Source of the DNA: Acidobacteriota bacterium
Lineage (GTDB): Bacteria; Acidobacteriota; Vicinamibacteria; Vicinamibacterales; Vicinamibacteraceae
Assembly: GCA_023427865.1 (NCBI GenBank)
Contig: JAEYZV010000676.1
Location: 1-8,399 of the forward strand
Direction: 5' to 3'
Length of the DNA: 8,399 bases
Shown here: piece by piece, positions 1 through 6,198 of the stretch
Layout of the letters: every line of letters begins with the position of its first letter
Numbering within the stretch: the stretch's first letter is position 1
Program-made: the position numbers and the translations under genes
Notes under the pieces: generated by a model
Databases searched by the model: none
Told to the model about the DNA's origin: nothing
What the model saw: the letters and a program-made list of their open reading frames with translations, nothing else

Positions 1-5
1 CCCGT

Positions 6-11
6 TATCCT
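6..11 (+). promoter_or_regulatory. Possible -10 element just ahead of dapA
   Basis: TATCCT lies 10 bases before the dapA ATG and matches the TATAAT consensus at four of six positions. No Shine-Dalgarno-like purine run is visible in the 21 bases before the start. If this is a real -10 box, transcription would begin only a few bases before the ATG and the mRNA would be nearly leaderless. The -35 region is outside the window, so the call is weak. The alternative is that dapA is read through from an upstream gene. Confidence 0.2.
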
Positions 12-21
12 TGTAAGCCAA

Positions 22-926
<905 letters not shown>

Positions 927-930
<4 letters not shown>

Positions 931-1778
931 ACATCGAGACATTGCGCCAGGACGTCGAGCGGCTGTGGGCCGCCGGCGCCGAGGCTTCCAGGGATGAAGG
1001 GCGCGAGGTGTTCGCGCGCCTGCGGGACGCGCTGTCGGAGGGCACCGTCCGCTCCGCCTCGCCCGATGCCACGGCCCCCACCGGCTGGGTGGTGAACGGG
1101 TGGGTCAAGCAGGGCATCCTGCTCGGCTTCCGCGTCGGCGCTCTCGCCGACGCGTCGATGGATCACGGCCGCTGGCCGTTCTTCGACAAGGACACGTTGC
1201 CGTTGCGCCGGTTCACGCTGCAGAGCGGCGTGCGGATCGTCCCGGGCGGTTCCTCCGTGCGCGACGGCGCGTACATCGCGCCCGGCGTGATCGCGATGCC
1301 ACCGACGTTCGTGAACATCGGCGCCTACGTCGGCGAGGGATCGATGATCGACTCGCATGCGCTCGTCGGCTCGTGCGCGCAGGTTGGCGCCCGTGTCCAT
1401 CTCAGCGCGTCGGCGCAGATTGGCGGCGTCATCGAGCCGGTCGGCGCGCTGCCGGTGATCGTCGAGGACGATGTGCTGGTCGGCGGCAACACGGGGATCT
1501 ACGAAGGCGCCGTGATCAAGGCGCGCGCCGTCATCGGCGCCGGCACGATCCTCACGGGATCCACGCCCGTGTACGACCTGCCCAACGGGCGCATCATCCG
1601 CCCGGAGGATGGGCAGCCCCTCGTGATACCGGAAGGCGCGGTGGTCGTGCCTGGCGCACGCGCGGTCACCGAGGGGCCTGGCGTGGCGTGGAAGCTCTCG
1701 CTCGCCACGCCGGTCATCGTCAAGTACCGCGACAGCCGCACCGATACCCGCACCGAGCTCGAACGATGGATCCGGTAG
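927..1778 (+). CDS. dapD: 2,3,4,5-tetrahydropyridine-2,6-dicarboxylate N-succinyltransferase
   Basis: The product (283 aa) transfers succinyl from succinyl-CoA to tetrahydrodipicolinate, committing the cell to the succinylase branch of lysine synthesis. A helical N-terminal domain (about 1-100, containing GWVVNGWVKQGILLGFRV at 53-70) precedes a left-handed beta-helix of hexapeptide repeats. The beta-helix region includes the DapD signature VNIGAYVGEGSMIDSHALVG (129-148), followed by SCAQVGARVHLS and IGGVIEP. Asp142 and Glu193 line up with the catalytic Asp and Glu of the E. coli enzyme. The reading frame is open further upstream, to 696, but that part lies inside dapA. The ATG at 927 overlaps the dapA stop as ATGA and gives the N-terminus expected for the family, so it is chosen. 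A weak AGAGA lies about 10 bases upstream. The acetyl-transferring DapH is the alternative, but it is shorter and lacks this N-terminal domain. Confidence 0.93.
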
Positions 1779-2767
1779 ACGTCGTCGGCCTGACGCGGCG
1801 GCTCGTCGACATCGAGAGCACGACGGGGCAGGAGGCGGTCGTGTGCGCGCTGGTCTGCGACGTGCTCGAGCAACGCGGGTACTCGGTGACGCGACAGGTG
1901 GTCACCGAACGCCGCCTGAACCTGCTGGCCACGCTCGGCACGCCGGAAGTCGTGTTCTCCACGCACATGGACTGCGTGCCGCCGTTCATCCCGAGCCGAG
2001 TGGAGGACGATCGCATCTACGGCCGCGGCAGCTGCGACGCCAAGGGCATCCTCGTCTCGCAGTTGGCGGCCGCCGAGGCGCTGCGCGCCACGGGCGAGAC
2101 CCGCGTCGGCCTGTTGTTCGTTGTCGGCGAGGAGCGTGGCAGTGACGGCGCGATGGTTGCCGACGACCTCTCCACCGGCGTCACGCGGTTCCTCGTCAAC
2201 GGCGAACCGACCGAGGGCAAGCTCGCGCTCGGCCACCGTGGGGCGCTGCGCGTCCGCCTGCAGGCGCATGGCCGCGCGGCACACTCCGGCTACCCGCACC
2301 TCGGGGAGTCGGCCATCGAGAAGCTCCTCGACGCGCTGCAGCAGGTGCGCGCCATGACGCTGCCCGTCGATCCCGTGCTCGGTCCGACGCAGGTGAACAT
2401 CGGCGCGATCGCCGGGGGCGTCGCGCCGAACGTCATCGCGCCCTCCGCGACCGCCGATCTGCTGTTCCGTATCGTCACACCGCACGAGGAGGTGCTGGCG
2501 GCACTCGACGCCGTCGCCGCGCTCGCCGACGTCGAGTACGTGTACCACGTGCCAGCGCTGCACATGGGGGCGCTCGAGGGCTTCGAAGGGGAAGTGGTCG
2601 GTTACACGACGGACGCGCCGCTGCTCGAGGCGTGGGGCACCCGGTTCATGTACGGGCCCGGTTCGATTCACGTGGCGCACACCGATCACGAGTCGGTGGC
2701 GATTGCCGACCTGCACCGGGCGGTCGAGGACTACCAGCGCATCGCACGAATGCTGCTGGCCCGGTAG
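1766..2767 (+). CDS. dapE: M20-family metallo-amidohydrolase, probable succinyl-diaminopimelate desuccinylase
   Basis: This 333-residue protein has all the residues of a di-zinc M20 hydrolase: STHMD with His67 and Asp69, GRGSCDAKG with the bridging Asp91, GEERG with catalytic Glu122 and ligand Glu123, NGEPTE with Glu147, and AHTDHE with the last ligand His305. The lid/dimerization domain spans roughly 155-265 and contains AAHSGYPHLGESA. The preceding gene is dapD, so hydrolysis of N-succinyl-LL-diaminopimelate to LL-diaminopimelate and succinate is the most likely job. The start overlaps the dapD end by 13 bp; a much longer open frame upstream lies inside dapD and is not coding. It is about 40 residues shorter than typical DapE, so the M20 class is certain but the substrate rests on context. 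ArgE-type acetylornithine deacetylase or a LysK-like hydrolase are alternatives. Confidence 0.82.
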   Translation: MDPVDVVGLTRRLVDIESTTGQEAVVCALVCDVLEQRGYSVTRQVVTERRLNLLATLGTPEVVFSTHMDCVPPFIPSRVEDDRIYGRGSCDAKGILVSQLAAAEALRATGETRVGLLFVVGEERGSDGAMVADDLSTGVTRFLVNGEPTEGKLALGHRGALRVRLQAHGRAAHSGYPHLGESAIEKLLDALQQVRAMTLPVDPVLGPTQVNIGAIAGGVAPNVIAPSATADLLFRIVTPHEEVLAALDAVAALADVEYVYHVPALHMGALEGFEGEVVGYTTDAPLLEAWGTRFMYGPGSIHVAHTDHESVAIADLHRAVEDYQRIARMLLAR

Positions 2768-2771
2768 GGTC

Positions 2772-2790
2772 AGCTCCCGGAGCTTTCCGG
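2772..2790 (+). terminator. Weak hairpin after dapE
   Basis: AGCTC-CCG-GAGCT (2772-2784) can fold with a 5-bp stem and is followed by TTTCC. An overlapping alternative hairpin, CCGGA-GCTT-TCCGG (2777-2790), uses some of the same bases. The U run is too short for a confident intrinsic terminator. The site could attenuate transcription between the lysine genes and the LOG gene, or it could be chance in GC-rich DNA. Confidence 0.22.
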
Positions 2791-2847
2791 ATGGCCCCGG
2801 GCAATCGCCGTGCGTGCGTTCGACGTGGCGCGCGAGAGGTGTCGAGA

Positions 2848-3717
2848 ATGAGCAGCCAGCCGCGGGCGTTCCTGAACGCCGAGTTCCTGCAGAGCGACGA
2901 TGCGCGACCGCTGCGCATCCTGGCCGAGTACCTCGAGCCGCACCGCCGGTTCATCCAGGAGGGCGTCAAGGACACGGTCGTGTTCTTCGGATCGGCGCGC
3001 ATCCGCAGTCGCGCGGAGACGAGGCGCGAGTTGCAGTTGCTGCGGGCCCGCGGAAAGACGACGGGCCGGGCACGGGCATCGAGCGTCGAGATCAAGCGTG
3101 CCGAACGGGCGCTCGAGTGGTCGCGGTACTACGAGGACGCGCGCACGCTCGCCCGGATGCTCACCGAGTGGACGGCGGAGCTCGACACCGAAATGCACCG
3201 CTTCGTCGTCTGCTCCGGCGGCGGCCCCGGAATCATGGAGGCGGCAAATCGAGGCGCGCACGACGCCGGGGGCAAGAGCATCGGGCTGAACATCAGGCTG
3301 CCGTTCGAGCAGGGACCGAACCCCTTCGTCAGCGAGCGACTGCACTTCGAGTTCCACTACTTCTTCATGCGGAAGTTCTGGTTCGCGTACCTGGCCAAGG
3401 CGCTCGTCGTGTTTCCGGGCGGCTTCGGCACGCTCGACGAGGTGTTCGAGATCCTCACGCTGATGCAGACCCAGAAGCTCGCCAAGGAGATCAAGGTGAT
3501 CCTTTACGGCTCGGCGTACTGGGATCAGATCCTGAGCTTCGAGCCGCTCGTCGAGTGGGGCGCGATCCATCCAGACGATCTGCAGTTCATGGAGCGCGCC
3601 GACACTCCAAAGCGCGCCTTCGCCGCGCTGCGCACGCACCTCGAGGCGCATCACCTCCGGCCGGAACTGCCGACCGCTGCCGAACGCGCGCTCGACATCG
3701 CGCAGACGCGAGGATGA
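2848..3717 (+). CDS. LOG-family protein (long form), probable nucleoside 5'-monophosphate phosphoribohydrolase
   Basis: The product (289 aa) belongs to the LOG/TIGR00730 Rossmann-fold family. Characterised members cleave cytokinin riboside 5'-monophosphate or plain nucleotides such as AMP to base plus ribose 5-phosphate. The signature elements are all present: FFGSAR (46-51), SGGGPGIMEAANRG (123-136) and PGGFGTLDEVFE (190-201), the last carrying the conserved family Glu residues. It is longer than the classical LOG of about 190 residues. There is an N-terminal segment of about 40 residues, and a charged, Arg-rich, probably helical stretch at 52-95 is inserted after the first strand. The ATG at 2848 has a good GAGAGG Shine-Dalgarno site 8 bases upstream; the frame is open from 2632, but that part overlaps dapE and lacks family similarity. 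The gene is followed directly by a zinc-ribbon gene. The natural substrate cannot be read from the sequence. Confidence 0.85.
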   Translation: MSSQPRAFLNAEFLQSDDARPLRILAEYLEPHRRFIQEGVKDTVVFFGSARIRSRAETRRELQLLRARGKTTGRARASSVEIKRAERALEWSRYYEDARTLARMLTEWTAELDTEMHRFVVCSGGGPGIMEAANRGAHDAGGKSIGLNIRLPFEQGPNPFVSERLHFEFHYFFMRKFWFAYLAKALVVFPGGFGTLDEVFEILTLMQTQKLAKEIKVILYGSAYWDQILSFEPLVEWGAIHPDDLQFMERADTPKRAFAALRTHLEAHHLRPELPTAAERALDIAQTRG

Positions 3718-3722
3718 CCGGC

Positions 3723-3962
3723 ATGCCGATCACCCTGTCATCCGGCGAGATCCCGGCGTGTCCCGACTGCGGCGAACCGCTCGTGCACGTGCACTCGGAA
3801 ACCGGGTCGGGTGCGTTCCGGACGCAGGCCGCGTCGATGCCGCAGATGTCGATCCACTACTTCGATTGCGCCGAGTGCGGCACGTGCTGGAAGCTGGGGA
3901 CGCGCCTGCTGCCGGACCCCGTCCGTCAGACGCTGCGTGATGCGGAAGGTCTGGACCGATAG
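3723..3962 (+). CDS. Small zinc-ribbon protein, function unknown
   Basis: This predicted protein of 79 residues has no family I recognise. Near the N-terminus it has CPDC, and about 32 residues later CAECGTC, so two Cys pairs (plus one extra Cys) could bind one zinc ion as a ribbon. Between them lies a His/Ser/Gln-rich segment. There is no signal peptide or membrane segment, so it is probably cytoplasmic. Two starts compete. ATG 3714 overlaps the LOG stop as ATGA and gives 82 residues. ATG 3723 is chosen because GAGG at 3710-3713 sits 9 bases before it and directly abuts the other ATG. Close coupling to the LOG gene suggests joint expression, but no shared function can be claimed. It could be a nucleic-acid-binding or partner-binding ribbon. 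Confidence 0.7.
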   Translation: MPITLSSGEIPACPDCGEPLVHVHSETGSGAFRTQAASMPQMSIHYFDCAECGTCWKLGTRLLPDPVRQTLRDAEGLDR

Positions 3963-4028
3963 CCGGCGTCCGGCGTCTTCGGCCGATGTGCTTGTGCCCG
4001 CAGCCCGGCGATCTTCATAATGCGGAAA

Positions 4029-4058
4029 GGGCCCTGCCTCCGGGTGGAGACAGGACCC
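4029..4058 (-). terminator. Hairpin terminator of the secreted-protein gene
   Basis: Read on the minus strand, 13 bases pair with 13 across a 4-base loop: GGGTCCTGTCTCC, loop ACCC, GGAGGCAGGGCCC. All 13 positions pair, two as G-U. On the plus strand those two become C-A mismatches, so the structure is built for minus-strand RNA. It lies 40 bases past the stop of the gene ending at 4099 and is followed by TTT. The U tract is short, so this is a probable rather than textbook intrinsic terminator. Confidence 0.6.
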
Positions 4059-4098
4059 GTGCCCGCCCGCGCGCGTGCGTGCCGCGGTCGTGGCGTCG

Positions 4099-4575
4099 TT
4101 ACTTGTCCTGCTTGTCGAACTTCACCTTGGTCGCGATGCGCGAGTCGCCCGCGCCTTCGGTGTAGTGCACCGTCACGAGCTGGCCGGCCTTGGTCGCGAG
4201 ACCGGACACCTGCCCCTCTGCGCCTTCCACCTTCGTGCTGTCGGCGTAGCGGAACGTGTGCTCGGTGTCGTCAGCGGCCTTGATGGTGAGTTCCATCAGG
4301 TCCGCATCGACCTTCACCAGCTCGCCCGTGACCATGTTCTTGTCGGCCCGCTGCGCGGTCGCGCTGTCGTCGCGCTCCGAAGACATGTCGATCTTCGGCG
4401 CCTGATGTCGAGGTGACGGGTCCTGCTGTCGGGTGGCCGGGTCCTGCGGTGCAGGTGCCGGCGTGGTGGACTGCGTCTGCGGATCGGTCGTCGGCTGCGG
4501 ATCCTGTGCGAAGGCCGGGGCCGCAAGGGCCGTGATCACTGCGAAGGACGCGAACGTACCGGTGAGCTTCTTCAT
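4099..4575 (-). CDS. Small secreted protein with Pro/Gln/Thr-rich linker
   Basis: The product (158 aa) starts with a clear Sec signal peptide: MKK, a hydrophobic core at about 8-22, and an AFA cleavage site before QDPQP, so the mature protein is periplasmic or surface-exposed. Residues 24-60 form a low-complexity linker rich in Pro, Gln, Thr and Asp with repeated QDP/DPQ/DPA elements. The C-terminal part (about 80-155: MVTGELVKVDADLMELTIKA onwards) has alternating hydrophobic residues typical of a small beta-barrel or OB-like domain and loosely resembles DUF5666-type proteins; that is impression only. No catalytic motif is visible. The start at 4575 is chosen because GGAGG lies 7 bases upstream and the signal peptide begins there; the frame is open to 4692 but reads as non-coding. 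It is transcribed away from the metallopeptidase gene and ends at a hairpin terminator. Confidence 0.8.
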   Translation of the reverse strand: MKKLTGTFASFAVITALAAPAFAQDPQPTTDPQTQSTTPAPAPQDPATRQQDPSPRHQAPKIDMSSERDDSATAQRADKNMVTGELVKVDADLMELTIKAADDTEHTFRYADSTKVEGAEGQVSGLATKAGQLVTVHYTEGAGDSRIATKVKFDKQDK

Positions 4576-4593
4576 GATGATGCCTCCGTATCT

Positions 4594-4609
4594 CGTCGCA
4601 TCGGCGACG
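4594..4609 (-). promoter_or_regulatory. Small hairpin in the leader of the secreted-protein gene
   Basis: CGTCGC-ATCG-GCGACG is a perfect 6-bp stem with a 4-base loop. It sits only a few bases upstream of the GGAGG ribosome binding site at 4583-4587. In the mRNA it would fold next to that site and might tune translation. A second hairpin, CCTCG-GATTG-CGAGG, lies at 4626-4640. Both could be chance in GC-rich DNA. Confidence 0.25.
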
Positions 4610-4658
4610 GTCATGAACCGACCGACCTCGGATTGCGAGGCCGGATGATGCCCACGAA

Positions 4659-4683
4659 AGAGGCAAGCGACGTGCCGGGTTCC
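4659..4683 (-). promoter_or_regulatory. Possible ECF-sigma promoter of the secreted-protein gene
   Basis: On the minus strand GGAAC (4683-4679) is followed after 17 bases by TCT (4661-4659). This resembles the GGAAC / TC pattern used by extracytoplasmic-function sigma factors such as RpoE. Transcription would start near 4650, leaving a leader of about 75 bases before the ATG. An envelope-stress promoter would suit an exported protein, but so short a motif arises often by chance. Confidence 0.2.
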
Positions 4684-4709
4684 GGTCATCAATGCAACTC
4701 GCTACGGGG

Positions 4710-4727
4710 CAGCGATTTACGTCGCTG
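4710..4727. promoter_or_regulatory. Palindrome between divergent genes, possible operator
   Basis: CAGCGA-TTTACG-TCGCTG is an 18-bp interrupted palindrome with perfect 6-base arms. It lies in the divergent intergenic stretch between the secreted-protein gene (start 4575) and the metallopeptidase gene (start near 4753). Its size and symmetry suit a dimeric repressor site. No regulator gene is in the window, so its role is a guess. Confidence 0.25.
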
Positions 4728-4752
4728 GACGGCGCCTAAGCTCGTGAATGGC

Positions 4753-5283
4753 GTGCGGCGTCACCTGTGTAAGAGTTACTTCCCCTGGCATCACCCGGGC
4801 ACGTGTGCCGCGCTGATCGTGCTGATGGGGCTGGCCACGCCATCGGAAGGCGGCGGCAGGCTGGAGCCCGTACGGCTGACTCGACAGGCCCAACAGGTCG
4901 TGGACGACCTGCGCGAGCGCCTTGGCATCGCGGCGCCTGTGCTCGTGACGCTCGTGGATCGGGAACCGCGGGCGATGTCGGTGCGTGCAAGCCGGGAACG
5001 GCGGGGCACGTTCGAACTCGCGGTGGACCGGCGATTTGCCGTGTCGTTGCCGGTGGCGCAGCTCGAGGCCGCCCTCGCGCACGAGCTCGGCCACGTCTGG
5101 ATCTCGACCAATCATCCCTACCTGCAGACCGAGCAGCTCGCCAATGCGGTCGCGATGCGGGTCGTCGCACGCGAGCGGCTCGTCGAGGTGTACCGCACGC
5201 TCTGGGGCGCCGACGCGGTGCACGGCAGCCTGGAGACGTTCCTGGGAGTCAGTACAGGTAACAGGGCGACAGGGGCCAGGTAA
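4753..5283 (+). CDS. Putative exported HExxH zinc metallopeptidase
   Basis: The predicted protein is 176 residues from the GTG at 4753. A basic N-terminus (RRHLCK) leads into a short hydrophobic stretch (about 17-29, TCAALIVLMGLAT), so a Sec signal or membrane anchor is likely. The catalytic signature is LEAALAHELGHVW with HELGH at 110-114, followed by HP at 121-122 and TEQLANAVA with Glu127. HExxH plus a Glu 13 residues later in an ExxA setting is the gluzincin arrangement, reminiscent of ImmA/IrrE-type domains, though no family can be named with confidence. The start is uncertain. The frame is open from TTG 4633, and ATG 4648 has GAGG nearby, but the region before 4753 uses codons (tta, cta, aaa, caa, aat) unlike the rest. 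The last residues and the stop lie inside a repeat cluster. Substrate unknown. Confidence 0.62.
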   Translation: MRRHLCKSYFPWHHPGTCAALIVLMGLATPSEGGGRLEPVRLTRQAQQVVDDLRERLGIAAPVLVTLVDREPRAMSVRASRERRGTFELAVDRRFAVSLPVAQLEAALAHELGHVWISTNHPYLQTEQLANAVAMRVVARERLVEVYRTLWGADAVHGSLETFLGVSTGNRATGAR

Positions 5284-5341
5284 CGGGCCCTGTTATCCTG
5301 CCCCCCTGTTCACCTGATAGCTGAAGACCTGTTACCTGTTC
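5254..5341. repeat. Bidirectional cluster of CCTGTTACCTG-type repeats
   Basis: About five units of 11-14 bases are packed into 88 bp. Two are in plus orientation (ACAGGTAACAGGG at 5254; CCAGGTAACGGG at 5276) and three inverted (CCCTGTTATCCTG at 5288; CCCTGTTCACCTG at 5304; CCTGTTACCTGTTC at 5328). The outermost pair, ACAGGTAACAGG and CCTGTTACCTGT, is a perfect 12-bp inverted repeat, and the two middle units form a near-palindrome around 5287/5288. The cluster covers the end of the metallopeptidase gene, its stop (5281-5283), the short convergent gap, and the first two bases of the DUF1080 stop. It can fold as one large stem-loop in either RNA and may terminate both genes. A dispersed genomic repeat is the other reading. 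Confidence 0.65.
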
Positions 5342-6035
5342 AGAGTTCCTTGATTCTGATGTTCCGGAACTCGATGTAGTCGTTGTGGCCGAGGAAGCCG
5401 ATGTGGCCCGTGGTGCGCTGCAAGCCGGGGTGCTTCTTCAGGACCGCCGGGTCGGTGACCGAGTCCAAGTTCGCATCGAGGATCGTCTGGCCGTTGAGGA
5501 CGACCTTGATCTGCCGCCCGTCGACGGTGACCTCCTGCTGGTTCCACTGGCCGGCGGGCTTCATCGCGCCGCGTCTGGCCGGGATGACGTCGTACACGCT
5601 GCCGTGATACTGCGCGTCGCGCAGCTTGCCCCACTTGCCCGACAGCGCCGCGGCCTCGTCGATGATCTGCAGCTCGATGCCCTGGTAGGCGGCGTCGCCC
5701 TCGCGTGGCGTGCGGATACCGAGGCCGTTGTTGGAGCCCTCGGGGGGCATCTTGAACTCGAAGCGCAGCACGAAGTCGCTGTACTGCTTGTCGGTAATCA
5801 GCTTGCCGCCGCCCCCCTTCGCGCAGTAGAGGATGCCGTCCTTCACGCCGTAGCCCTCGCCGCGGCCGCCGACCAGCGTCCAGCCGTCGAGCGTCTTGCC
5901 GTCGAACAGGGGGACGAAGCCGGCCTCCGCCTGGGTGGCGGCCGTGGTGTTGCCATCGCGCGTCTGCGCGACGAGCGCGGGTGTGAGTGCGATCGAGAGG
6001 ACGACCGCGGAGAAGAGGGCAGAGAAACGACGCAT
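5340..6035 (-). CDS. Secreted DUF1080 protein (3-keto-disaccharide hydrolase type)
   Basis: The product (231 aa) has a Sec signal peptide (MRRFSALF, hydrophobic core to about 20, LVA cleavage near 23) and one DUF1080 domain (PF06439), a concanavalin-like beta-sandwich. Family hallmarks are FVPLFDGKTLDGWT (40-53), YGVKDGILYC (62-71), FVLRFEFKMPPEGSNNGLGIR (88-108), the YQGIELQIID segment (117-126) and the C-terminal IGFLGHNDYIEFRNIRIKEL. Characterised relatives hydrolyse 3-keto-glycosides; many others are known only from association with sugar uptake. It would act in the periplasm or outside the cell. GGAG lies about 8 bases before the ATG. The C-terminal IRIKEL and the stop abut a repeat cluster shared with the convergent metallopeptidase gene, and a 37-bp tandem repeat lies just upstream. 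No oxidoreductase or sugar transporter is nearby to suggest a substrate. Confidence 0.87.
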   Translation of the reverse strand: MRRFSALFSAVVLSIALTPALVAQTRDGNTTAATQAEAGFVPLFDGKTLDGWTLVGGRGEGYGVKDGILYCAKGGGGKLITDKQYSDFVLRFEFKMPPEGSNNGLGIRTPREGDAAYQGIELQIIDEAAALSGKWGKLRDAQYHGSVYDVIPARRGAMKPAGQWNQQEVTVDGRQIKVVLNGQTILDANLDSVTDPAVLKKHPGLQRTTGHIGFLGHNDYIEFRNIRIKEL

Positions 6036-6062
6036 GGGAGGACTCCTTGGTAGAGCGCACGG

Positions 6063-6173
6063 GCCCGGCTGGGACAGCCGGCCCTACCTCGCTGTCAGGA
6101 CCGGGCTGGGACAGCCGGCCCTACCTCATTGTCAGGACCGGGCTGGGACAGCCGGCCCTACCTCGCTGGTAGG
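6063..6173. repeat. Three tandem copies of a 37-bp GC-rich repeat
   Basis: Copies lie at 6063-6099, 6100-6136 and 6137-6173, differing at only a few positions (first and fourth base; cgc/cat near position 30; gtc/ggt at the end). The shared core is GGCTGGGACAGCCGGCCCTA. Each copy contains an imperfect hairpin with GGCTG-GGA-CAGCC at its tip; in copy 1 the stem extends to 10 bp with one bulged C. The block sits 28 bp upstream of the DUF1080 start and downstream of namZ, and it fills most of the 163-bp gap between them. It has no credible coding content. It could be a dispersed intergenic repeat, a transcription barrier, or a processing site. Confidence 0.85.
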
Positions 6174-6195
6174 GCCCGCTCTCCGAGCGCGGCCC
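6172..6195 (-). terminator. GC-rich hairpin after the namZ stop
   Basis: GGGCCCGCTC-TCC-GAGCGCGGCCC forms a 10-bp stem with one bulged C and a 3-base loop, starting 3 bases past the namZ stop codon on the minus strand. It has the same design (10-bp stem, one bulge, 3-base loop, GGGCCC base) as the adjoining 37-bp repeats, so it is probably a diverged relative. It may stop or stabilise the namZ transcript. There is no U tract, so intrinsic termination is not certain. Confidence 0.4.
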
Positions 6196-6198
6196 AGG

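Noticed and set aside
1499..2716. A 405-codon open frame on the minus strand opposite dapD and the M20 gene
   Set aside because: It is antisense to two genes with complete catalytic motifs, rich in Arg/His/Asp as expected from GC-rich shadow frames, and shows no recognisable domain.
4633..4752. An N-terminal extension of the metallopeptidase from TTG 4633 or ATG 4648
   Set aside because: GAGG at 4637-4640 could serve ATG 4648, but the codons here are A/T-rich at the third position, the region holds a palindrome and promoter-like motifs, and the extension would bury the export signal. It remains possible.
5332..6060. A 242-codon minus-strand frame overlapping the DUF1080 gene
   Set aside because: The product is Arg-rich with no motif, whereas the DUF1080 frame has a signal peptide, a ribosome binding site and full family similarity.
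6063..6173. A CRISPR-like array
   Set aside because: The copies are directly adjacent with no unique spacers and only three units, and there are no cas genes. It is a simple tandem repeat.
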